NCBI GenBank assembly: GCA_950075865.1
Contig: CATMVA010000020.1
Coordinates: forward strand, 1 to 36,622
DNA: 36,622 nucleotides
Reading direction: 5' to 3'
Origin: an uncultured Oscillospiraceae bacterium
GTDB lineage: Bacteria; Bacillota; Clostridia; Oscillospirales; Oscillospiraceae
How positions within the stretch are numbered: the stretch's first letter is position 1; each line of letters opens with the position of its first letter. A model generated the notes under the pieces. That model made no database searches. It worked only from the letters and a program-made list of their open reading frames with translations, and was not told where the DNA came from. The position numbers were made by a program, and so were the translations under genes. Of the stretch, positions 30,726 through 36,622 are shown piece after piece.

Positions 30726-30757
30726 AAAAAAGCAGAGGCTTTCGCCTCTGCTTTTTG
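30726..30757 (-). terminator. Terminator of the antiporter gene
   Basis: AAAAAAGCAGAGGC and GCCTCTGCTTTTT arms around TTTC, with T6 on the minus strand directly after the antiporter stop. Confidence 0.93.
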
Positions 30758-31987
30758 TTACGCTTTGCTTTTGGCCCCGGCGGGTTTTTCCTCCTGGGGC
30801 TTTTGAATGACCCCTGAGCGGAAGAGGGCCAGCTTGGCGCAGGCCGGGCCGATGAGCTCGTAAAGCACCGAGGATGCCAGGATAATGGTCATGAGAAGGT
30901 TGCCATACTCCGGAGGCAGGATCCGCCGGCCCAAGTGGGCAAGGCCGATGGCCACGCCGGCCTGGGGCACCAGGGCCATACCCAGCCAGTTCCTGCTCTG
31001 CCGGTCCACCCCTGTGACGGCACAGCCCAGGAAGGCGCCGGCATACTTGCCCACGATGCGGACCAGAAAGTAGACCACCCCGATACTGCCGAAGGCGGTG
31101 AGGGCAGTCACGTCCAGATTCATGCCCGACACCACGAAAAAGAGGGACAGGATGGGCGGACTGAAGGAATTGATCTGGTGGTAGATCACCTTATCGTGGG
31201 TCAGGTTGATGTAGACCGCGCCGAAAACCATGCAGCTCAGGAGGGGGGAAACCTCCAGGGCGGTGCAGATGCCGCTGAGACCCAGGAGCATGGCAATAGC
31301 CAGGATCAGGCGGTTGTCCGTACTCCGGGAGCTGGTGAGCAGGCGGCTGAGGAGGAAGGCGAAAACCGCCCCCAGGAGCATCATGCCGCCGTTGTAAAGC
31401 AGGGGTAGAAGGACGGTCTCCAGCCGGACAGTTCCCTGAGCCGAGACAACGGTAGAGACCACACTGAAGACCAGCAGGCAGACCACATCGTCAAAGGCCA
31501 CCACCTGCAAAAGCAGGTTGACGAAAGGTCCGCGGACATGGTACTGGTCGATGGTCATCATTGTACTGGCCGGGGCGGTGGCAGTGGCGATGGCCCCCAG
31601 CAGCAGGGAGAAGGGCACCTCCAGGCGGAAGACCAGGATCATGACGGCGGTGACTAAGGCGCCGGCCAGCAGGCTCTCCAACAGGGTAATGAGGATCACC
31701 TTGAAACCAGCTTCCCGGAGGACCTCCTTTTTAAAAAATCTTCCCACGCCAAAGGCAATAAAGGCAAGGGCTACATCGCTGATAAAGTCCATGCCCGAGA
31801 CGGTCTCCTTGGGGATCAGGCCCAGAACGCCCGGGCCGATGAGGATGCCCGCCATGATGTAGCCGCTGACGTTGGGCAGGCGGAGCAGCTTGGTCAGGCG
31901 GGTCATGAGAAATCCGGCAAACAGGATGATGGCGATAGACAGCAGGATCACAGCCTGCCGGGACATACCCAGCTCCCAGTGCGGCAT
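30758..31987 (-). CDS. CPA2-family cation:proton antiporter
   Basis: This 409-residue membrane protein has about 12 hydrophobic segments and the Na_H_Exchanger fold: LRLPNVSGYIMAGILIGPG near the N-terminus, the ion-site TATAPAST (about 135-142) and the paired acidic residues Asp166-Asp167 in VAFDDVV. The Asp pair suggests electrogenic exchange as in NapA. No TrkA-N/RCK domain is attached, so it is not a full KefB/C. AAAGGAG precedes the ATG. It is divergent from a LysR regulator, a likely controller. Na+ or K+ as the ion cannot be told. Confidence 0.93.
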   Translation of the reverse strand: MPHWELGMSRQAVILLSIAIILFAGFLMTRLTKLLRLPNVSGYIMAGILIGPGVLGLIPKETVSGMDFISDVALAFIAFGVGRFFKKEVLREAGFKVILITLLESLLAGALVTAVMILVFRLEVPFSLLLGAIATATAPASTMMTIDQYHVRGPFVNLLLQVVAFDDVVCLLVFSVVSTVVSAQGTVRLETVLLPLLYNGGMMLLGAVFAFLLSRLLTSSRSTDNRLILAIAMLLGLSGICTALEVSPLLSCMVFGAVYINLTHDKVIYHQINSFSPPILSLFFVVSGMNLDVTALTAFGSIGVVYFLVRIVGKYAGAFLGCAVTGVDRQSRNWLGMALVPQAGVAIGLAHLGRRILPPEYGNLLMTIILASSVLYELIGPACAKLALFRSGVIQKPQEEKPAGAKSKA

Positions 31988-32118
31988 AACGGTTCTCCTT
32001 TCCCTCCTTTCCCGCGAAAATGCTTGCGAAGATGATGTACCCTATGATATACTAAAGCAAAATAAATGCAAATACTGATTTGTTTGAAATCCATAAATTT
32101 TCAGAATGGAGTGATGGT

Positions 32119-33018
32119 ATGCTGGACCATCGGATCATCACCCTGCTGACCGTGTGTGAGCAGGGCAGCTTCACTGCCGCGGCCGAGGCCCTGTCCCTGA
32201 CCCAGCCGGCGGTGAGCCACCACATCCGCCAATTGGAGGAAGAATGGGGCATCCGCATCTTCCACCGGAAGCGGGGAAGCCTTCTGCCCACAGAGAGCGG
32301 AAAGATCGCCATCAAATACGCCCGGCGGGCGGCAGCCCTGAGCGACAACTTCCGCCGGGAGCTGACCGCCGCCAGCCGAAGCATGACCTCGCTGCGGGTG
32401 GGGATCACACAGACTGCCGAGAGTGGTCTGGCCGCCCAGATCCTGGCCAAATACAGCGCCGAACACGAAGGTGTAAACATAATGATCGTTACTGAAACCA
32501 TAAATAATCTTTATGCTATGCTCACTGATTTCCGCATCGACCTGGCCATTGTGGAGGGACGGGTCAACGACCCCAACATCCGCTCGGTGATGCTGGACAC
32601 CGACTATCTGGTATGCGTCATGTCCAACAACAACCCTCTGGCCAAGCGGAGCATGGTGACCCTGAAGGAGCTGGAGAAGGAGCGGATGATCCTCCGGCTG
32701 CCTGAATCCAACACCCGGAACCTGTTTGTCTCCAATCTGGAGATCCTGGGGCTGAACATCGAGGATTTCAATGTGATGCTGGAGGTGGACAACATCGCCA
32801 CCATCAAGGACCTGATCCGGAAGGACATGGGAATTTCCATTCTGGCCCGGTCAGCCTGTATGGACGAGCTGCGCAAGGGCAAGCTCACGGCCCTGCCCAT
32901 TGAGAATCTGAGCATGGTGCGGGAGACCAACCTGCTCTATCTCCAGGATTTCGAGCACACCGATATTCTCCGGGACCTGACCAAGCTCTACGGGGAAATG
33001 AGCCGGCTCTACCACTGA
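32119..33018 (+). CDS. LysR-family transcriptional regulator
   Basis: This 299-residue protein has an N-terminal winged HTH (MLDHRIITLLTVCEQGSFTA, LTQPAVSHHIRQLEEEWGI) and a periplasmic-binding-like effector domain (from about 90: LRVGITQTAESGLAAQIL). LysR proteins usually activate the divergent gene, here the antiporter. The 131-base shared gap is AT-rich, but no single T-N11-A site stands out. The ATG at 32119 follows GGAGTG; an upstream in-frame start lacks an SD. The effector is unknown. Confidence 0.93.
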   Translation: MLDHRIITLLTVCEQGSFTAAAEALSLTQPAVSHHIRQLEEEWGIRIFHRKRGSLLPTESGKIAIKYARRAAALSDNFRRELTAASRSMTSLRVGITQTAESGLAAQILAKYSAEHEGVNIMIVTETINNLYAMLTDFRIDLAIVEGRVNDPNIRSVMLDTDYLVCVMSNNNPLAKRSMVTLKELEKERMILRLPESNTRNLFVSNLEILGLNIEDFNVMLEVDNIATIKDLIRKDMGISILARSACMDELRKGKLTALPIENLSMVRETNLLYLQDFEHTDILRDLTKLYGEMSRLYH

Positions 33019-33070
33019 AAGAACGCCGCTTCGGTTTTCCGAAGCGGCGTTCTTGAAGCGGCGTTCTTTT
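33019..33070 (+). terminator. Terminator with tandemly duplicated 3' arm
   Basis: AAGAACGCCGCTTCGG (33019-33034) pairs with CCGAAGCGGCGTTCTT (33039-33054). The 14-base GAAGCGGCGTTCTT is then repeated at 33055-33068, and only the second copy leads into TTTTA. It separates LysR from the convergent MFS gene. Confidence 0.85.
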
Positions 33071-34352
33071 ATTGTTGTTCCAGAGCCCGGATGTGTTTGT
33101 CCCAGCGGGCGGGAAGGCAGCTCAAAACGCCAAGCACCCCGATAACCAGAAGGAAGAGTGCGGCGCCGCCCCCCTTCCCGGCACCGAAGAGGCTGACCCA
33201 CAGGCTGCCGGGGAACTGGGCGGACATGAAGGGGACAAAGACCTCATCCACCAGCCATCCGCCCAGCAGATAGCCCACAGGGATGGTGAAGAACTGGAGA
33301 GTGTTCCGGGCGGAATAGACCCGGCCCTGCACCTCGGTGGGGATGGTCTCCCGGAAGAGGGAGTCCATGCTGGCGTTCATCAGGGGGATGAAGATCCACC
33401 CCAACACCGCCCCCAGACACCAGACGGGAAGGCTTTGGCCAAAGGCCAGGAGAAAGTTTTCCGTGCTCATGGAAATGAGCAGACTGTTGCATATGACCTG
33501 TGTCCGGCTTTTGGGCTTGGGAAGGGCCACCGCCAGCAGGCCCCCCGCCAGGGAGGCCAGGCCGGTGAAGGTCTGGACCAGACCCAGGGCCTCCTCACCG
33601 CCTTTGGGGATCAGGAGAGCGGGCAGGGCGGCCTCGAACATGGAGGCGGTCAGATTGATGACGGCCAGAAAAAGGATCAGGTCCAGCACCCCCCGATGCT
33701 CCCTGAGGTAGATAAGGCCCTCTTTGGCGGCGGAGAGCAGGGGTTCGGGCTCCCCCTTCCCCTCCGTCTGTCCGGGGATGGGTATGAGGAAAAGCAGGCA
33801 TACCGCCGCCAGGGTGAAGGTACCCAGGTCGAAGAAGATTATGGCCTCTAACCCTACCAGGGTGTAGAGGGCGGTGGCCAGAGCCGGGGTGAGAAGGCTC
33901 ACCAGGGAGCGGGAGAAGGCCTGGAGCCCTCCCATCCGCTGGTAATGCTGCCGGGGGGTGAGGAGGGTCACGGCCACCTCGGAGGCGGGCTGCTGCACCG
34001 TGTTCATGAGCCCATTGAGGGCGTTATTCAGATATAGGTGCCAGATCCTCAGCTTCCCCGTCACCAGGAGCCACAGCACCCCCACGGTACACAGGGCGGC
34101 CAGGGCGTCGCAGAGAAGCATGGTCTTTTTCTTGTCCCACCGATCGCTGAGGGCCCCGGCAAAGATGCTGAGGAGTACGTATGGGGCGTAGGCGCACACG
34201 GTGAGCAGGGCGGTGGTGAGGGCCGAGCCATACTGGCCGTAAGACCACACTACCAGGGCAAAATTGGTCATGGCACTGCCCAGATTGGACAGTGCCTGAG
34301 TGAGCCACAAGAGCAGAATGGTTCTGCACTCGGAAAAAAATATTTTGTTCAT
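33069..34352 (-). CDS. MFS efflux transporter
   Basis: This 427-residue pump has about 12 membrane segments and the MFS loop motif A form DRWDKKKTMLLCDALAAL after helix 2. The layout (QALSNLGSAMTNFALVVWSYG at the start, TEVQGRVYSARNTLQF in the second half) is that of the MefA/EntS-like branch, which includes macrolide exporters; the substrate is an inference. GAAGGAG lies before the ATG at 34352. That SD sits in a hairpin, and a leader peptide with its own SD lies upstream, suggesting drug-inducible translation. An in-frame extension upstream has no SD and overlaps the leader. Confidence 0.92.
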   Translation of the reverse strand: MNKIFFSECRTILLLWLTQALSNLGSAMTNFALVVWSYGQYGSALTTALLTVCAYAPYVLLSIFAGALSDRWDKKKTMLLCDALAALCTVGVLWLLVTGKLRIWHLYLNNALNGLMNTVQQPASEVAVTLLTPRQHYQRMGGLQAFSRSLVSLLTPALATALYTLVGLEAIIFFDLGTFTLAAVCLLFLIPIPGQTEGKGEPEPLLSAAKEGLIYLREHRGVLDLILFLAVINLTASMFEAALPALLIPKGGEEALGLVQTFTGLASLAGGLLAVALPKPKSRTQVICNSLLISMSTENFLLAFGQSLPVWCLGAVLGWIFIPLMNASMDSLFRETIPTEVQGRVYSARNTLQFFTIPVGYLLGGWLVDEVFVPFMSAQFPGSLWVSLFGAGKGGGAALFLLVIGVLGVLSCLPARWDKHIRALEQQ

Positions 34353-34402
34353 GGCTTTGCTCCTTCTTTCATTCAAAATAGGTAAGATGAAAGTGCAAAG
34401 CC
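34353..34402 (-). promoter_or_regulatory. SD-sequestering hairpin in the MFS leader
   Basis: The outer stem pairs 34353-34360 (GGCTTTGC) with 34395-34402 (GCAAAGCC), and the inner stem pairs 34366-34372 (CTTTCAT) with 34387-34393 (ATGAAAG). Both are perfect. In the minus-strand RNA the pump's SD AAGGAG (34360-34365) lies in the 5-base bulge between the stems, and the ATG begins right after the outer stem, so the hairpin should block initiation. Confidence 0.8.
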
Positions 34403-34443
34403 CAAGGGACTTACGGTTCCGGTCAGCTCCACACAGGGGTCCC

Positions 34444-34491
34444 TCAGACCTTGCGCGGAGCAGAGACAATGCAGAGAGGCAGGCGGATCAT
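34444..34491 (-). CDS. 15-residue leader peptide of the MFS pump
   Basis: MIRLPLCIVSAPRKV is encoded from ATG 34491 to TGA 34444-34446. It has a strong SD AAAGGAG (34502-34508) 10 bases upstream and begins about 25 bases after the predicted transcript start. It has no codon-repeat signature of an amino-acid attenuator. Position and SD fit a stalling peptide like those before erm, mef and cat genes. GCTCC in its codons can pair with GGAGC downstream, which could couple a stalled ribosome to opening of the pump hairpin. Confidence 0.6.
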   Translation of the reverse strand: MIRLPLCIVSAPRKV

Positions 34492-34523
34492 TGGGGTCAC
34501 TCTCCTTTCTTCTTTCTGTATTC

Positions 34524-34552
34524 AGTATACCATATGACCCTACCAGCTTCAA
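34524..34552 (-). promoter_or_regulatory. Promoter of the MFS pump leader
   Basis: Read leftward, TTGAAG (34547-34552), a 17-base spacer and TATACT (34524-34529), giving a leader of about 165 bases before the pump ATG. Confidence 0.8.
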
Positions 34553-34592
34553 GGGCCGGGGGTGACATTTTCTCCCCTTGAGCCGGGCCCCC

Positions 34593-34621
34593 TTGCTTTT
34601 TTGCGTGATCTGTGTTATAAC
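34593..34621 (+). promoter_or_regulatory. Promoter of the CNNM-type gene
   Basis: TTGCTT (34593-34598), a 17-base spacer and TATAAC (34616-34621). Confidence 0.6.
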
Positions 34622-34689
34622 AACTCCAACACCATCCGTGCCGGACGGCGCCGGGGTGAATCTGTTTTTCGGAGTGTGATCCATCCGAT

Positions 34690-35949
34690 ATGGACCCTGC
34701 CAATCTAACCATGACCGTGATCCTGATTTTCCTGGTCATCTGCAGCGCTTTCTTCTCGGCCACAGAGACCGCCTTTACATCCCTGAACCACCTGCGGCTC
34801 AAAGCCAAGGCCGAGGGCGGAGACAAGCGGGCCGCCAAAACCCTCCTGCTGGCCGAGGACTACGACAACCTCATCTCCACCATCCTGGTGGGCAACAACA
34901 TCGTCAACATCGTGGCCACCACATTGTCCACCCTGCTGTTCGTGGAGGGGCTGAAGCTCCAGAACGGCGCGCTCATCTCCACGGTGGTCATGACCGTGGT
35001 GGTGCTCATCTTTGGGGAGGTCTCCCCCAAGACGGCGGCCAAGGAGACCGCCGAATCCTTCGCCATGTTCGCCGCCCCCATCATCCGGGTGTTCATGGTG
35101 CTTCTCAAGCCGGTGACCGCCCTGCTCTCCCTCATCCAGCACGCCCTCAAAAAGCTGATTCGGCCCACCGAGATCGGCATCACCGAGGAGGAGCTGGCCG
35201 CCATGGTGGAGCAAGCCGAGAGCGAGGGGGGCCTGGATGAACACGAGAGCGAGCTGATCCGCTCGGCCATCGAATTCAGCGACATGGAGGTCCAGGAGAT
35301 CCTGACCCCCCGGGTGGATATTGTGGCGGTGGAGGACACTGCTACGGCCGAAGAACTGGCCAAGGCCTTTGCCGAGAGCGGCTACTCCCGGCTGCCGGTC
35401 TACCACGAGGACCTGGACGATATCATCGGAGTCATCCACGAGAAGGATTTTTACGCCGCCCGCTACCGGGACCGAGTAAACCTGAAAAAGCTGACCGCCC
35501 CGGTGCTCTACACCACGGGGAACACCAAGATCTCCGACCTGCTCCGCATCCTCCAGCGCAAGAAGGCCCATATGGTGGTCGTGGTGGACGAGTACGGCGG
35601 CACCGAGGGGCTGTGCACCTTGGAGGACATCGTGGAGGAGCTGGTGGGCGAGATCTGGGACGAGCACGACGAGATCATCGAGGATTTCAAGAAGCAGTCT
35701 GACGGCAGCTATATCATCGCCTGCCACGCCGCGTTGGACGACCTGTACGAGCTCTTTTCCCTCACCGGGGAATGCGAGGCCAACACGGTGTCGGGCTGGG
35801 TGCTGGAGCAGGTGGGCCGCATCCCCGAGGAGGGGGACCGGTTCCAGGCCGACGGTCTGGACGTAACGGTCACCAAGGTAGACCACCGGCGGGTGCTGGA
35901 GATCAAAGTGGTGGTCCTGCCCGGGGAGAATGAGGAAAAGGAGAAATAA
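34690..35949 (+). CDS. CNNM/CorC (hemolysin C-like) membrane protein
   Basis: This 419-residue protein has a DUF21/CNNM membrane domain (about 1-175: FSATETAFTSLNHLRLKAKAE, ILVGNNIVNIVATTL, LIFGEVSPKTAAKE), a pair of CBS domains (about 200-325: ILTPRVDIVAVED, VVVDEYGGTEGLCTLEDIVEELVGEI) and a C-terminal CorC_HlyC domain (about 340-415). Such proteins are implicated in Mg2+ (or Co2+) efflux; the old name hemolysin is misleading. The only SD-like GGAG lies 15 bases from the ATG, so initiation may be weak. It is a single gene. Confidence 0.94.
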   Translation: MDPANLTMTVILIFLVICSAFFSATETAFTSLNHLRLKAKAEGGDKRAAKTLLLAEDYDNLISTILVGNNIVNIVATTLSTLLFVEGLKLQNGALISTVVMTVVVLIFGEVSPKTAAKETAESFAMFAAPIIRVFMVLLKPVTALLSLIQHALKKLIRPTEIGITEEELAAMVEQAESEGGLDEHESELIRSAIEFSDMEVQEILTPRVDIVAVEDTATAEELAKAFAESGYSRLPVYHEDLDDIIGVIHEKDFYAARYRDRVNLKKLTAPVLYTTGNTKISDLLRILQRKKAHMVVVVDEYGGTEGLCTLEDIVEELVGEIWDEHDEIIEDFKKQSDGSYIIACHAALDDLYELFSLTGECEANTVSGWVLEQVGRIPEEGDRFQADGLDVTVTKVDHRRVLEIKVVVLPGENEEKEK

Positions 35950-35951
35950 AA

Positions 35952-35991
35952 AAGCACCCCCGAAGGATGATCCTTCGGGGGTGTGCTTGTT
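35952..35991. terminator. Bidirectional terminator between the CNNM-type gene and ftsH
   Basis: ACCCCCGAAGGA (35956-35967), loop TGA and its complement to 35982, with further AAGCA/TGCTT pairing and T-rich sequence on both strands. Confidence 0.88.
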
Positions 35992-36622
35992 TTAGTCCTG
36001 CTTTCCGCTATCGTCGGAGGTCTCGGCCGGGTCATCCTCCACAAGGCCGGTATCCTCCATACGGTCCTCCAGATCCTCGGCCAGCTCTACCGCCTCATTA
36101 GGGGAAGGGGCCTTGGGAGGCTCGCTGACGATATGCACCGCCTTGGCAGGGGGTTCGATGTCCCCGTTCAGGGGCTTTGGGGCCCTGGACATGGTGGAGG
36201 CGTAGGCATCCTCCACCATGCTGGGATCCCGGCCTTCGATGATGGCCACCATCTCGCCGCCCGTGATGGTCTCCTTGGCCAGCAGGTACTCGGCTACCTT
36301 GTCCATATCCTCCCGGTTCTCCTGGATGACCTTCACGGCCTCCTGATAGCACACGTCCAGAATGGCCTTCACCGCACGGTCCATAACGGCGGCGGTGTCC
36401 TGGGCGCAGTCCAGGCCGTAGCCTCCATCCAGGTACTGGTTCCGGACAGATCCCAGAGCCATCATGCCGAACTCCTCGCTCATGCCGAACATGGCCACCA
36501 TGTTGCGGGCGATGTTGGTGGCCTCCTGAATGTCCTGGGAGGCGCCGTTGGTCATGGTACCCATCACCACCTCCTCGGCGGCCCGGCCGCCCATGGAGAC
36601 GGTGATCTTGGCCATCAGCTCC
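35992..36622 (-). CDS. ftsH: ATP-dependent zinc metalloprotease FtsH, C-terminal part (cut by window edge)
   Basis: About 209 residues of the peptidase domain are visible, starting at the edge with ELMAKITVSMGGRAAEEVV. The zinc-binding Asp region TNGASQDIQEATNIARNMV and the SEEFG segment are characteristic. The AAA+ domain and HEXXH lie outside the window. The C-terminal tail (from about residue 145) is long, acidic and Pro-rich (PPKAPSPNEAVELAEDLED), beyond the usual FtsH end. It is a membrane-anchored quality-control protease in the family. Confidence 0.95.
   Translation of the reverse strand, partial: ELMAKITVSMGGRAAEEVVMGTMTNGASQDIQEATNIARNMVAMFGMSEEFGMMALGSVRNQYLDGGYGLDCAQDTAAVMDRAVKAILDVCYQEAVKVIQENREDMDKVAEYLLAKETITGGEMVAIIEGRDPSMVEDAYASTMSRAPKPLNGDIEPPAKAVHIVSEPPKAPSPNEAVELAEDLEDRMEDTGLVEDDPAETSDDSGKQD

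Noticed and set aside
34540..34605. GC-rich imperfect inverted repeat followed by T6 near the CNNM-gene promoter
   Set aside because: The stem has only about six good pairs and no rightward gene precedes it, so a terminator call is not supported.
1..36622. CRISPR arrays, tRNA and rRNA genes, transposases and integrases
   Set aside because: None was seen: no regularly spaced repeats, no cloverleaf or rRNA-like stretch, and no DDE, tyrosine or serine recombinase motifs in any credible gene.

Overview
The window looks like chromosome of a spore-forming, high-GC member of the Clostridia, most like gut Oscillospiraceae of the Flavonifractor/Lawsonibacter kind. The reasons are spmA-spmB, an alpha/beta-type spore DNA-binding protein, an AbrB protein with a C-terminal four-cysteine knuckle, the GC-rich coding style and strong AGGAGG-type ribosome binding sites. 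The genus is an inference. No tRNA, rRNA or CRISPR array is visible.

Layout. 1-2.5 kb: the tail of an unknown gene, then a leftward NitT/TauT/ThiY-type ABC importer (lipoprotein, permease, ATPase). Its promoter overlaps that of a small rightward Cys-rich protein. 2.8-5.4 kb: an LCP cell-wall protein and an M28 aminopeptidase. 5.5-7.5 kb: aroF and tyrA, feeding aromatic amino acid synthesis from a promoter covered by a palindrome. 7.6-9.0 kb: a PTS IIBC sugar permease with hairpins in its leader. 9.3-12.6 kb: a lower-GC accessory island with a MerR/TipA-like regulator, an ABC-2 exporter, a truncated SLOG/YpsA remnant and a small XRE regulator with a duplicated operator-like site. 12.6-13.25 kb: a C-rich, G-poor stretch without genes. 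13.3-14.8 kb: spmA-spmB and abrB. 14.8-16.2 kb: a lipoprotein gene broken at an 11-G homopolymer. 16.3-18.5 kb: a GNAT / adenine-N6 methyltransferase / rsmI operon. 18.6-19.9 kb: a processive family 2 glycosyltransferase. 20.0-21.4 kb: murI and a DUF1934 protein.

21.5-25.3 kb is a second accessory stretch. It holds a short secreted Pro-rich protein convergent with an RRNPP-like HTH-TPR regulator, a low-GC secreted protein, a small membrane protein and a small lipoprotein flanked by two copies of a dispersed palindromic repeat; a third copy lies between aroF and tyrA. 25.4-28.6 kb: a spore protein, then an operon of UDP-galactopyranose mutase, a GT2 glycosyltransferase and a rhomboid-like protein. 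28.6-30.7 kb: an unusual XRE-HTH/desulfoferrodoxin fusion, then thyA-folA. 30.8-34.6 kb: a CPA2 antiporter divergent from a LysR regulator, then an MFS efflux pump whose leader has the parts of a translational attenuator: promoter, a 15-codon leader peptide with its own SD, and a hairpin holding the pump's SD. 34.7-36.6 kb: a CNNM/CorC-type protein and the C-terminal part of ftsH, cut by the window edge.

The observations most worth following are the MFS attenuator, the HTH-desulfoferrodoxin fusion with all iron ligands retained, the dispersed repeat family, the G11 frameshift and the peptide/RRNPP pair.
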